Part shown: positions 11,676 to 22,618 of the stretch, piece by piece
How the letters are laid out: each line of letters opens with the position of its first letter
How positions within the stretch are numbered: position 1 is the stretch's first letter
NCBI GenBank assembly: GCA_015143295.1
Contig: CM026561.1
Coordinates: 43,962,875 to 44,026,874 of the forward strand
DNA: 64,000 nucleotides
Direction of reading: 5' to 3'
Source: Tetracentron sinense
Lineage: Eukaryota > Streptophyta > Magnoliopsida > Trochodendrales > Trochodendraceae
The notes under the pieces: generated by a model
Seen by the model: the letters and a program-made list of their open reading frames with translations, nothing else
What the model was told of the DNA's origin: nothing
Databases searched by the model: none
Program-made: the position numbers and the translations under genes

Positions 11676-11800
11676 CTGTAAATTCGCCAAGGCCGCCAAT
11701 TTACAGCCCAAAGTATAGAAAATGAGAGCGAACTCAGAACGGAGAAAAGCGTCCCTGAAATAACACACGCCAACATAACCTGACGCTTGTCTCCTTCCAT
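11676..11800 (-). CDS. DEK1: DEK1 phytocalpain, first coding exon
   Basis: ATG at 11800-11798 opens 41 codons plus two bases, ending at a GT donor (CAG/GTACG, 11676/11675). The start MEGDKRQVMLACVISGTLF and the end ILWAVNWRPWRIY match the N-terminus I know for DEFECTIVE KERNEL 1. DEK1 is the plasma-membrane calpain that controls epidermal identity and division orientation. This piece is the signal-like first membrane segment before the multi-pass region. The dangling AG would complete Ser (AGC), as in the family's RLYSW. No exon continuing with WIFARKW is visible anywhere to the left, so the exon is either followed by an intron of more than 11.6 kb or orphaned. Its upstream GT-AG leader intron and TATA box favour a live gene. 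Confidence 0.85.
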
Positions 11801-12420
11801 GGCTCTTCCTCCTTATCTTTTAACTACACCATATACATAAAATCGTCTACGAAGCTCAAACAGCAAAACTTTCTCGCAAAGATCAAGAACCTAACCCTGA
11901 AAAATATGGAAAAAGAGAGACGATTTTAATCCCCTTAACTACTTCAAAAACACATCACACCAACCAAAAACCAAAAATTGAAGAAAAATGTGGAAGAATA
12001 GAGAATCAGTTTACCTAATTATTGCAGTCGTTTCAGCGGCGAAAATGTGCTGATGATTTCTCGGGCAAATGAGACATTTCTGCATGGATTTGAGCTCTGG
12101 GAGTAGGTTTTTCAGCTGAAAATGAGGGATTGCAGTGAGGAATTGATGAGATGGGGAGGTGGATGATAAATCGAATCGACTGAAATTAGGGCTTTCATGG
12201 ATGTTAGATGAGGATACGAACTAGGGTTTAAGTTTGTCTTCTTCTCTGCTTGTTCGATTGCTTCAGGTGAGGGACATTAGAGATGACTGAACCCTATACT
12301 GTGGGAGTAAAAAGGGGGCTTTCAGAGAGAGAAAAATCAGATATGATACGAGAGTGACGATAGCTCCTCTGGGATTTAATGGCTGTAAATAACAATTACT
12401 TATGTCGTTCATTTCTCGGT
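11801..12420 (-). other. DEK1: DEK1 5' UTR with a leader intron
   Basis: On the minus strand a leader exon would end at 12015 (AATTAG/GTAAAC). A 118-bp intron (12014-11897) would close with TTTTTCAG before 11896. The second leader part runs to the ATG at 11800. The donor and acceptor are both good plant sites. The transcription start is inferred to be about 30 bp after the TATA box, near 12420. Confidence 0.55.
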
Positions 12421-12448
12421 TCGTATACGGGTTCCGAACCGATTTAAT

Positions 12449-12456
12449 TATTTATA
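12449..12456 (-). promoter_or_regulatory. DEK1: Candidate TATA box of DEK1
   Basis: TATAAATA on the minus strand is the only good TATA-like site within 700 bp upstream of the DEK1 ATG. It gives a leader of about 500 nt after removing the intron. Confidence 0.4.
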
Positions 12457-12829
12457 ACCGATTATGTTGTGATTGTAACTTGTAAAAGGGCATAATCCAA
12501 CTATGGGGAAAACAATGGCCAATACAAATTTATCGTAATGTAAAAATTAGGGTGACCACTCGGTGAGTGAACTTCGTAATAACCACCAAGACATTTTTAC
12601 CCCTGCATTAATTAACAACATCTACTAAAGATAAGGGTACTTTAATCTTTTTATAGAAGATCAGTCATTAAAAGCATGAGAGAATAAATACAGTTTTACT
12701 TTTCTCTTTCCTATTTAATGGACTGTCCCCTATGCAAAAATGTCTTGGTGATCATTAACAATTTCACACATTAAGTGGTCGTTGGCATTTCCCTATATAT
12801 ATTTTTATTTTTTTTGGTTATGAAAATTC

Positions 12830-12970
12830 TTAGTAGAGTCAGACTGCTGTAGTAGTGGTTAGCTTGGGCAGTGGAGCTCTTACTTACTCATACCCGGGTG
12901 GGATTAGATCCCTAGACCTCCTCCATTGAAGGCCACACCCCTACCACTCACGCAAGAGATGGTGGTATAA
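12830..12970 (-). mobile_element. SINE family 1, copy a
   Basis: On the minus strand it reads TCTTGCGTGAGTGGTAGGGG (A-box-like), then GGGATCTAATCCCACC (B-box-like), then CTAACCACTACTAC and CTACTAAGAA. It ends in an A-rich tail, seen on the plus strand as a run of T at about 12805-12817. It shares these blocks with the copies at 14967-15135, 25497-25690 and 44310-44490. This makes it a tRNA-derived SINE. Confidence 0.65.
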
Positions 12971-13499
12971 CATTATTTATTTATTTAATATATTATATTT
13001 TTTTTCCTTCTTTTTAATAAGCTCACCCAGCATGGTTTGAAATTTTGGTTATCTCAGTAATTTTTCGGTCCTCTAACTCAAACCGAAATTTCAAAAATTT
13101 GGAATTATCAACTGAATTTTGGAAATCCTATTTTTTTAAATATTTTATTAAATATATTCATAATATTTCACGAAATTTTGTCCAGAATTTTGAAATATTT
13201 CAGAACAAATAATTTTTTAAAAAAAATTAATGTATTTACATAATAACATTATTTTATTTTTAAATTTATATTTATTTATTTTTAATTTTCATGAAATTTG
13301 GATAAAATATATCACGATATTTTGGAATATTTTGAATTTTTAATAAAAATAAATAAATAATATTTTAAAACAAAATTCTTCTAAAATTTCACCCTGAAAA
13401 TCAGAAATTTCGGCTAAAAACTGAATTTCCAAAATATAGCATATTTCGATTTTCAAGGGGAGGAATTTCGTTGGGATTTCAAACCTTGCACCCCAACAT
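12971..13499. other. AT-rich spacer
   Basis: Sequence built from TTTTGAAATTT-like words, including several short inverted repeats such as GAAATTTC and AAATTTCG. There is no reading frame, RNA gene or terminal repeat I can support. Confidence 0.4.
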
Positions 13500-13720
13500 T
13501 TTTTTTTGGGGGGGAACAAGAGTATTTGGGCCTCTTAGAGCACCCGACTGAGTCCCTCGAACAGTGCAGATCCCCTCATACTGCACAACTAGATAAGCCA
13601 AGATAAGTCCTAGAGGGTGGCCAACAAGGGGAAGGGACTCAAACTCAAGCCCTACATTCAGAGGCATGGTCTTGGCCACTAGCCCAACCCCTCTCTGATC
13701 CAACATTCCATTTCTCTCAC
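13500..13720 (-). mobile_element. SINE family 2, copy a
   Basis: On the minus strand it has TTGGGCTAGTGGCCAAGACC (A-box-like), then GGGCTTGAGTTTGAGTCCC (B-box-like). The body ends CTAAGAGGCCCAAATACTC, followed by a C run and an A tail (13500-13509 as T on plus). The 3' body (TGAGGGGATC, GAGGGACTCAGT, CTAAGAGGCCC) recurs at 38560-38775. Confidence 0.65.
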
Positions 13721-14344
13721 TTCAAAAGCAAAGCCAGTGAAAAAAGAAAATATAAAAATAATCATTAGTGATTTTCATGTCCCACATTCTAAAACTCTTC
13801 CTTCAATCCAATTTTACTCAATAAACACTAAACTTGACAATTGTATGCTTATTTTATAACTACACACCAATCATTAGGCAATCACTAGGCATTCCATATA
13901 GAGGATCAGAATCTACACTCTATACATTGTTTGAAGTTTATTCTTTGGGGATTCTTCTCTTATTTAATTTTACACTTGGCTCTTCGTCTTCTTCGATGCC
14001 CAAATCGTCTTTGCCACTATCTTTGATTACAAAGATGATTTAGAATTGTTATTAAGGCCTGATATTGCGCTTGGGGTGTAATGGATCTAGAGTAAGCCGT
14101 CATTGGGCATGAGTGCATATGATAAAGAGCTTGGAGGAAAAGGGAAATGAGATAGGGGAGTATAGAGGACTACAGTTATGGCTAACAACGAAAGTGATAT
14201 CGAGAAAAATATAATAATTTGTGAATTTTCTAAGAATTTACGGAGATGAAAAGATTTTGAAGTGATAGAAATGGAGTTGAATGCTTGTGTTTAGAATTCT
14301 CACAAATGTTTCAATTCTTGCAATCCAAATAGACCCTTAGAGTG
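13721..14344. other. Spacer without a recognisable gene
   Basis: It holds a 69-codon chance frame with no family resemblance (13834-14043). I see nothing else I can support. Confidence 0.3.
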
Positions 14345-14463
14345 TGTTTGGTTGCTAAGAAAATAAAATGAAAACATAGAAGAAAAAAAAATTAATATAA
14401 TTCTTAATTGAATTTTGTTCACTTTTCTCTTCTTTTCATTTGTTTTCTCGGCAACCAAACATT
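14345..14463. mobile_element. TGTTTGGTTGC palindromic MITE, copy a
   Basis: The left end is TGTTTGGTTGCTAAGAAAAT. The right end is its near complement (GTTTTCTCGGCAACCAAACA). The whole 120 bp folds into one hairpin. Sister copies are at 32641-32781 and 34435-34577. Confidence 0.75.
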
Positions 14464-14966
14464 GAGTTAAGGTTAAGAGAAAGATTCTCCAAAATATTGA
14501 TTTCTTTTTTTTTAAATGACTAATATATGTTTATAAAACAATTAGATATTCTCTAATTGACAAAGTGTCAACCAAACAGGATTATTAACGGTAGTGCTTA
14601 TTTCGTAATTAATTGCAACAATAATCCAAACAAAACGAAGCCTACTAAGGTGCAAATATTCTTGTAAATTAGGGAGGTATGTAATAAGGTACGCCTAGAC
14701 TAGTTATAGAATACAATATCTACATCGTTCATTTCATGGACTGGTGGGATTTTTTTTGGTAATCGACTGGTTATGGAGGTATGTAAATTATGGATGTATG
14801 TAATAATGTGCAAATGATCGTTGAATATATCTATTGATTGATTGGATGTAACACACGCATGTACTTAAAAGTTTTAAATATTTTTTCAAAAATTTACTTT
14901 GGTTATACTATTCTTGTATTTAGATTGGGATCTGGAATCATTGTACCGTTTGCTAACCCTTCCCAA

Positions 14967-15140
14967 TTTTTATTTTTTTTTTCGCTCGATGATATCATTT
15001 ACCTATGTTAGTACAAGGTTAGTGGTTAGCATCAGAGATTAGAGTTCTTGCTACTCATCACCTGGGGGAATGCATCCCGAGACTTCCCTATTGATAGAGG
15101 CCACACCCTAACATTGGCGCAAGAGGCGGGGTGTACCTTC
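14967..15140 (-). mobile_element. SINE family 1, copy b, with 9-bp target duplication
   Basis: CCTTCCCAA stands at 14958-14966 and again right after the element near 15136-15146. The tandem copy at 19355-19370 has the site uninterrupted. On the minus strand the element reads TTGCGCCAATGTTAGGG, then GGGATGCATTCCC (B-box-like), then ACCACTAACCTTGTACTAAC, and ends in an A/T tail. This fixes both its borders and its orientation. Confidence 0.75.
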
Positions 15141-16369
15141 CCAAATTCAATAAATGTTAGTTGACAGTCTATTTCAATATAATTATGCAATGAAAAGTAT
15201 TAATGTTAGTTTCAATTCATTTGAATACATTCGAAGTTGCAATCCGAGCTATTAATTAAGAAGAATCAATGCACTTCATATGCACCAATAGATGTATATT
15301 ATATTTGAGTTAGAAAACATCGTCATTATTGGTTTTGGATCTTTCAATTCATTCCCATTTTTTTCCTCCTGATCTTTAAACGTAATGTACTTAATATACT
15401 CAACCATTTAATCACTGTATGAGAGAAAATATATTTTCTAAAACTATATACTAAACCAAAATCCATCGTCGATGTACTTTTGTTATAGGTATGCCACATT
15501 TATTTCAATAATTTTTAATCACACCCGAAAAGCTTTCAATAAATGTTGTAACTAAGGGGTACCTATATTTTCCAATTATTTGCATAAAGCCCCAAATATA
15601 CAACAAAATTGTACTTCTTTATGTTATTAATAATTTGTAATTGTTCATGGAAGTTGATATACTCCTTAATACATTATTGTGATTCAAAAAGTTTTTAAAA
15701 AAATCGCAATATTCTTGCTCATCACAGCAGGATAACAAATTGAAATTAAAAGCATATATCTTATTTTGTGTCGACTAATGAGTAACGATGCTTATTTTTT
15801 CTTATGTACTAGCTAGGCATCATTGACATTGGGCTAATTGTTAGACAATAAGTAGGCGTCTAAGTCATCGTCACATCCCCTTGGGGACTAGCTCTAATTT
15901 CATCAGGTATGTCATACCTTAGGATGAAACCCAAGTATTTATATTACAATAACATCCCCTAACCACCCTCCAAAGATGACAATACATATGATGCCGTTCT
16001 ACACTATATTATGCCTTTATAAACAAGATTAGATGAATAAATCAAGTTTTGAACCAACAAATAGAGATGAGGCTTTTTTTTTTTTAATGACTGGTCTTAG
16101 GCCGACCCATATCTGACCTTTAACAAATAAAATAAAATAAAATTTGCAACCAATAATATTGTAGAGACCTGAATTTCATTCAAGTAATTTCTTGGTTCGT
16201 CAAGGGTAAAATGGTCAAACTCAAGTGTATGTCATGATTTGATGTTAATGAATTATATTGACGAATATTTAATCTTAAATTATGTCTTGTAATGTTTAAA
16301 AGTATATAAGTCTAAGCTAGTGAAGTAAAAATAGAGAAAAATGCAAAAAATAAGGTAAATATGGGCCAA

Positions 16370-16608
16370 TCGTTCGAACGGATCCCCAATTCCGTTCGAA
16401 CAGAGCCAGTGGACCCAGTTGGTGTGGCAATTCCACACCCAAAATCGTTCGATAAGGCCCAGATTCGTTCGAACGAATATAGGTTCGTTTAAACGGAGCT
16501 AGAGAAATATCAATTGAAATGGATCCCGAACGGTCTCGTGCAGATTAGTTTTTTTAAAAGGGTTTAAGTTCAAATTTTTAAGGTTTTAAACCCTATGACT
16601 ATAAATAG
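16370..16608 (+). promoter_or_regulatory. LTR 2 promoter: GTTCGAAC boxes and TATA box
   Basis: ATCGTTCGAACGGATC, TTCCGTTCGAACAGAG, AATCGTTCGATAAGG, ATTCGTTCGAACGAAT and GGTTCGTTTAAACGG occur between 16369 and 16495. A further box-like CCCGAACGGTCTCG lies near 16527. TATAAATAG follows at 16600. The layout is the same as in LTR 1, with a different palindrome core. Confidence 0.6.
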
Positions 16609-17349
16609 AACCTCTATTTTGAGGGTTTAGGGGATTCTAAGACATTTTCACCCAATTTGGCAAAGGAGATGATAAAACCTTAGGTTTTTTAAGGAAAACT
16701 CTTGGATAAGCAAGGAAAAACTTGGATTTCACTCATCAAGCCTTTCTAAAGCGCTTGATCGCAAGGATTCAATCTTGGAAGGTAGATACACTCTACTAGC
16801 TAATTTGTTATATTAAATACTACTAGTGGTTTTTACATTGATTCAATGTTAAAAGTATATAGAATTGAAGATGAAAAGCATATTTGTTGATGATTTGAAA
16901 GTAGATAATCTACTAGATAGTCTTGATATCAATTCCTTAATCAGAAATTAACGAAAAGCATGTTTGTTGATGATGTAATGCAATTAGACTCTACTATTTG
17001 ATTTTATGTTGATTTCTAAATGAAGGAAATGATGAAATGTATAGATTTTAATGAAACACATATAGAATTGATGAGAATTAGGAAATTAATATCAGTATAT
17101 ACATGCTATTAAATAGTGAGATGAAATTGATTAAAAGGCATATGTAATTGATGGGATTATGTGTTTGAACTGTATGTATGCATAAGCTATTGCTGTGAAC
17201 TGGAACTGAAAATCATGTACCATATTACTTGAAGTTTTATTATCTACCATGTCACTCACAAATGATATACAAGCACTTGTATTTGTATGATTGAAGTTTG
17301 GTATAAGTACGGATATCCGGAAAGTAAAGTATATAACAAAGATAAAAGG

Positions 17350-17730
17350 AAAGTATTGGGGGAATGCTAATGTACTCCACTCCAAGTAGGGTGGGCATTA
17401 ATCATCTTATTCCAAGTAAAATGAATAAAGAGAAGAAGGAAAGTATTTGGAGGATGCTAATGGACCCGCTCCAAGTAGGGTGGACATTAATCATTTAATT
17501 CAGAGTAAAATGAATAAAGGAAAGAAAGAAAGTACTGGGAGAATGCTAATGGACTCCACTCCAAGTAGGGTGGGCATTAATCATCTGATCTCAAGTATAA
17601 TGATGTACAAAGAAGTTGGCGGGGAGGTTGGCTAAGGGTGCTAGTATACTCAAACGAGGTACAGTTGCTAGGCACGCCTAAAGTATATGAAGGATGCTAG
17701 TGGACTCCACTCCAAGTAGGGTGGGCATTA
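17350..17730 (+). repeat. Three to four ~85-bp tandem repeats in LTR 2
   Basis: The unit has GAGAATGCTAATGGACTCC, then CACTCCAAGTAGGGTGGGC and ATTAATCATCT, then an AAAATGAATAAAG spacer. Three are adjacent, and a fourth partial copy lies near 17690-17730. Confidence 0.8.
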
Positions 17731-18038
17731 GCAAAGTATTGAAAGTATACTCTCATAATAAGCTATGTGTAAAGTAACTGAAAGATGATACATATAAAGA
17801 AAAAGACATGAAGAAGCTTGTAAAAGTATAAGGTTTCAAAAGAAAGTAAAGTGAAGTATATGGTTTGAAAAATATGCACGTTTGACATTTGAAAGTACGA
17901 TTTCCGCACTTGATTTACCGTATGCATGATTATTCCGATAAACTATATACGAAAACATGCTAATGTTTATAACATTATTATCTCATGGTTTGTATATACT
18001 GAGCTATTCAATGCTCAACCTAACTGTTATCTTCGGCA

Positions 18039-18161
18039 AGTCTTTTTGACATTTGTGCTCTAGCTCCATGGGTCGAGGAGGAGTACGTTGAGGAGCCGGT
18101 GGTAGATCATCCAAATGAGGGGAGAGCCCTTGATGAGTGGCCCTACCTTGATTATTCCTGA
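18039..18161 (+). CDS. Conserved acidic mini-ORF near the LTR 2 3' end
   Basis: Forty codons run from AGT at 18039 to TGA at 18159-18161. The peptide begins SLFDICALAP, continues WVEEEYVEEPVVD and ends LDEWPYLDYS. It aligns without gaps in its core with the frames in LTR 1 and LTR 3. The upstream acceptor-like site reads GGCAAG where LTR 3 has GGCAGG, a G-to-A change that would move the splice point by one base. A TGAGC...GCTCA inverted repeat lies at 18000-18016. Function unknown. Confidence 0.45.
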   Translation, partial: SLFDICALAPWVEEEYVEEPVVDHPNEGRALDEWPYLDYS

Positions 18162-19440
18162 GAGATGTAAGGGAGAGTTATGTATACATTTTGTTAAGTG
18201 GGGAATGTCCACTTTCTATTTTGACTTGTTTAACTTGTGAGCACTTGGAATACAGTTTACAGTTATGTTATAAAAGAATTTTTAGCTTCCGCTTTTACTA
18301 TGCCTTGTATGTTCTTACAGGATGGTTTAATGTGTAAGTCACGAGCTAAAATCTCATAACTACTAGGTGGGATTTTGGGTCACAACAAATATGTACAATT
18401 AGATAAATCATAAATGAGGATTTTGGATATCATAACAGGGAAGTCAGGATGACACAAAAAGATGTTTTGGACAATTATACAATTAAATGTTTAACCTCAA
18501 TGTACTCATAATTCATACATCATCTATGCATAAAAATGATAGAAGCTCAATCTATGGCCAATGCACATTGTCTCTGATATAGCACACAATTATAGCATAA
18601 TCCCTCACTATCTATAGCATGTTGATAACCTTGAGGGAAATGTCATTGTTTCCCTCATAGTCTCTAATCACACCACTTGAGCCACCACGAGGAGATAGAG
18701 ATGTTTGAAGAACTTGGGGAAAAAACCTCTATTACAATAAGTATCCTCAATCTTATCGACTTGAAGCAAATGATAAATCAGCATCCTCTTTGATTTGACC
18801 TTGATGCTAGGCTAAAGCAAGGCTTTGTATTAGAAAACCATTTGTTTCTCTCAGGCCATAATAAGTGATAGTACAAAACACCCCTAAGCACAATCTCATA
18901 CCTAGTATCTTGTTCGTAAGCCAAGAGGCTTAAGATTGTTAAACAACCACAGGGCCCACCTTCCTATGGAAATTAAACTTTCCAAACCAAATTGGAGTAT
19001 CAACCCTCCCAAACAAAAAGATGGGGGCACTCTCCATACACTACCTCAAAAGACACATTTAGCATTGGAGAAACTTTATGCTTGATCAGCCTACTTTTAA
19101 GTTTTAAGCCTATAAAAAAAAAAACCAAGTTACAAAATAATGCCTTGGAAAACCGTACTTGAACTACACAAAGCTAGACCAATTGCTGATCGACTTATTA
19201 GATTCATTGAATATATTATTTGTTGTTGTTTGATTTGATGTAACATGCTCACATACTTAAAAGTTTCAAATATTCATAAAAGATCTTATTTCAGTTATAC
19301 TGTTTTTGTATTTAGATGCGTTGGGATCTAGATTCATTTACCCGTTTACTAACCGTTCCCAAATTCAATAAATGTTAGTTGATAGCATATTTCAGCAATT
19401 TAGAATATTAATGTTAGTTTCGATTCGTTTGAATACATTG

Positions 19441-20701
19441 TGATCGGTGCTAATTGCTACATATTTATGTACCTTAAACTGCATTTGTTAAATCTATTGA
19501 GCCCCTTTATCCACTACGTTACTTCACTTGAGTGTATTTATTATTTTTAGGTTCACGTAAGGAAAATAATACTAAATTGAGGAGTTACAAGCTTCAAAGA
19601 TTAAGCTAAACTTCAACCAAGCAAAGATCCAAGGCAATTAGGAAAAAAGAGAATAAATAGGAGCATAAATGTAAATATCGCTAAAGCTGAGATCGATCGA
19701 CCACCCTTGGCTGATTGATTGGTTGACGCTGATTCTACTATGTTTTAGTTGCACAAAAATCTATTTTTGAACCTTTTTGGAGACTTCTAAAGCCAAATTA
19801 GAAGAGTTTTCATCTCCCTATAAATAAGGATATGACATCCTCATACAGGAGTTCTTAATTTTGAGATTTTGAAGAAAGAAGGCTATGGAGTTCAATGAAG
19901 GTTGGAGGATGGGTTCTTTGTGTTATTCGTTGAAAGCTGTGTTCTTTGCCCTCATCGTGTACTAATCTTTTTTTCTAAGATTTAGATGAAACCTTAGCAT
20001 AATAATTGTATCTCATGAATTTTATTTAAGTTTTATCACTTTTGTAAATAATGATTACATAATAAGAGGTTTGTTCTTCAACCAATTTATTAAATTTTAT
20101 ATTTGATTTCAATATAATCTTATCACTGTCTTAGGTTTTATTGTGTTGAGATTGAAATCATTCATATCATCTTTCTATGATTATTGGTATGAATTTTATG
20201 CAATGGTTTTACTGTCGAGGAATTGAATTATAGGATGTTTTATGCCTAAGGAAGACGAGTGATTTCACAACCCTAATTTAGTGTGTATCACTCGTGCTAA
20301 CTGCAAATAGATCATGTCTAGAGTTTGATCCATTGAATTCTTCCTGATTCGATGAGTTGAGACTTGTAGTCACTCTCATCCTTATTGTTTACTCTTGAGA
20401 GATCTAAATGAATGCATGTAAGTTCAATTATGAGGTTAGTGGTGGATTTAAACACCCCAGATATTCTCTCCATGATATTACAAAAATTCTTAGTTTTAGT
20501 TAATTAAATAAGGATTCATTAGTTCAAGTTATGTTCTTAGGTTAAAAACAATCAAATCAAATCACTTTGTTATCAATTGACTTAGAAATAATCTTGAGAA
20601 AAAGATAACGAAACCAGCGCAATCTTCAGTGTTCGACACCTTATACTAGTCGTTGTTCTACGACATTGTAACTACAATGAGGTTTATTTAATTGACGATC
20701 A
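19441..20701 (+). mobile_element. Solo LTR A (TGATCGG family), 1261 bp
   Basis: It starts TGATCGGTGC and ends TTGACGATCA. The flanks are CATTG (19436-19440) and CATTC (20702-20706), which match at 4 of 5 positions. Copy 1 of the tandem unit gives the empty site (AATACATTCGAAGTTGC near 15224). GAGATCGATCGACC at 19690 precedes TATAAATA at 19819. The 3' part has GTGTTCGACACC, as does the sister LTR in a related form (GTGGTTCAACACC). Confidence 0.85.
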
Positions 20702-21351
20702 CATTCAAAGTTGCGATGTGAGCTACTAATTAAGAAGAATCGATGCATTTCATAAACCAATAGGTGTATATTAGATTGGAGTTAGAAAACATCGCTACTT
20801 TTGGTTTTTGACCTTTCAAAACATTCCTATATTTGTTTGTTTGTTTGTTTTTTTTTTATTTCTCCTGATATTTCAAAGTATTATGCTTAATATACTCGAC
20901 GATTTAATCCTTGCATAGAAGAAAATCTATATTCCAAAACTATATAGTAAACTAAGATCCATCGTTGGTATACTTGTGTTTTAGGTATGCCATATTTATT
21001 TCAATAATTTATAATCTTGCCAGAAATGCTTTTAATAAATGTTGTGACTAAGGGGTATATATAGTATCCAATTGCTTGCATAAAGCCCCATAATCCAAAT
21101 TTACAATAAATGAGTATTTCTTTATTTTAATAAAAGTTGTAATCATGCATAGAAGTTGATATGCTCATTAATATACTATTGTGATTTCCAAAGCATCTAA
21201 AAAATCATCATATTTATGTTCATCACGACAAAATAACAAATTGAAATTAAAAAAATATATCTTATTTGTGTCGACTAATTGTTTCTTATTTCTTTTGTAC
21301 TATAAATCATTAATATTATGCTAATTATTAGACAATTAGTAGGTGTCTAAA

Positions 21352-22618
21352 TGATCGTGCGTAAATTGTACACAATTACACACCTCAAAACTACAATTGT
21401 TAAGTATTTAAATCTTCTTTTTGTTCCTATGATGTTTCACTTGATATTATTCTTCTATTTCAAGTATTTGAGAGCAAAAGGAAATAAATCTAAAGATTTA
21501 CTCAAAGTGAAGAAGTTGGAAGGGTCTCAAACAAGTCAAAGAAGACAAAGAGAGCAAAAATCAAGACAATTCGATCGATCGGGCCTACCAAGCCGATCGA
21601 TCGGCCAAGCCCAACATAGTCCGATCGATCGGACCCATTAGGCCGATCGATTGCCCAACTCCAACAGGGTCCTATCGAACAACACTTACTCCCCCAATCG
21701 ATCGGAGATCCGATTTCTGACATCTCGGGATGCGTGTACAACTTAAGAAATTGAACCCTAATGAGATATCTTTGAAGCCTATAAATAGAAGACCCCAAGG
21801 CCTTGCCTAGGGTTGGAAACTCCAGAGAAGAATTCATCGGGAGAGGAGCATCAAGATCATGGAGTCTTCACCAACCATGCCAACCATTCCATCCACAATG
21901 AGCAACTAATCTTCTATCTAGGGTTTTGATGAAACCCTAGCCGAGTAACCTTTATTTCTATATTTATTTATAGGGTTTTATAGTTTGTAATGGATGATTG
22001 CACACATTGAGGGTTACCTTTGTTAACCGATCTTAAAGTTTATATTCGATCTGTAATAAATTCTTTCCATGTCTTAGGAATTTCCTTCTTTTAGATTGAA
22101 ATCGATTCATGTATATTTTCTGTGATTTTATGTGTGAATGGTATGCAATAGAGCGTTATGTACAAGTATATAAATAGTAGGATGATCTATACCTACGGAA
22201 AGACGGACCGTTGCCACAACCCTAGGTTAGTTAATATAACGTGGACGATCCGTACTAACCAAAGATAGGTCATACCTAGGATACTAGGAATATAATTGAG
22301 ACTTATAGTCACAATTATTCAAAATCAATTACAAATAATAATCCCTGGACTGAGTATAATAAATTAAGGTTAAGAGGCTAGCGGTGGATTTAATACCCTA
22401 GATTTATTTCTCTAAAATTTCTAATCACTTTTATTTGTTTAATTCTTACAATAATTTTAGGATCTTTAAACCCAAATCCATTTGTTCAATTTTAATTCAA
22501 AATCCATCTTTATAATTAAGAAACACAAGTAGTGCAGTCTTCGTGGTTCAACACCCTCAGTACTTGTCACTATTCTCCGGAATTAGTGTAGTAACAAGGT
22601 AACGATCTTGATCGACCA
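21352..22618 (+). mobile_element. Solo LTR B (same family as LTR A), 1267 bp
   Basis: It starts TGATCGTGCG and ends TGATCGACCA, with flanks CTAAA (21347-21351) and CTAAG (22619-22623). Copy 1 near 15860 has the empty site (GCGTCTAAGTCATC). Its length is almost equal to LTR A. Both have CCTATAAATA leaders, similar stop-rich 3' parts and the GTTC(G/A)ACACC block. The promoter palindromes are strongest here. Confidence 0.85.
21569..21788 (+). promoter_or_regulatory. LTR B promoter: five GATCGATCG boxes and TATA box
   Basis: TTCGATCGATCGGGCC, AGCCGATCGATCGGCCAAG, GTCCGATCGATCGGACCC, GGCCGATCGATTGCCC and CCAATCGATCGGAGATC occur between 21569 and 21712. The second and third are palindromes extended beyond the core. 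TATAAATAG is at 21780-21788, 68 bp after the last box. Confidence 0.6.

Larger units (their letters stand above)
16160..18386 (+). mobile_element. Solo LTR 2 (probable Ty3/gypsy), 2227 bp
   Basis: It starts TGTAGAGACCTG, ends GGGTCACAACA, and is flanked by a perfect AATAT duplication (16155-16159 and 18387-18391). The empty site is present in the tandem copy: CAATAATATGTACAACTAG at 22916-22934. Internal parts are palindrome boxes (16370-16500), TATAAATAG (16600-16608), tandem repeats (about 17350-17730) and the acidic mini-ORF (18039-18161). It has no internal retroelement genes. It belongs to the same broad group as LTR 1 and LTR 3, but the DNA has diverged strongly. Confidence 0.9.
14817..19195 (+). 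repeat. Tandem unit, copy 1 (about 1.9 kb without insertions)
   Basis: The unit begins near TTGAATATATCTATTGATTG and can be followed base by base into copy 2 at 19196-23585. Shared landmarks are CAATAAATGTTAGTTGA, TAAGAAGAATCAATGCA, GGGGACTAGCTCTAATTTC, GACTGGTCTTAGGC and CCACGAGGAGATAGAGATG. Copy 1 carries a SINE (14967-15135) and solo LTR 2 (16160-18386) that copy 2 lacks. No protein is recognisable. It is either a tandem duplication or two copies of an unknown element. Confidence 0.8.

Noticed and set aside
12841-12960. Functional tRNA gene
   Set aside because: Only degenerate A- and B-box-like blocks, no cloverleaf, and an A-rich tail with relatives in the window. It is a SINE.
13500-13706. 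75-codon minus frame as a gene
   Set aside because: It is a translation of the SINE body between A-box-like and A-tail ends.
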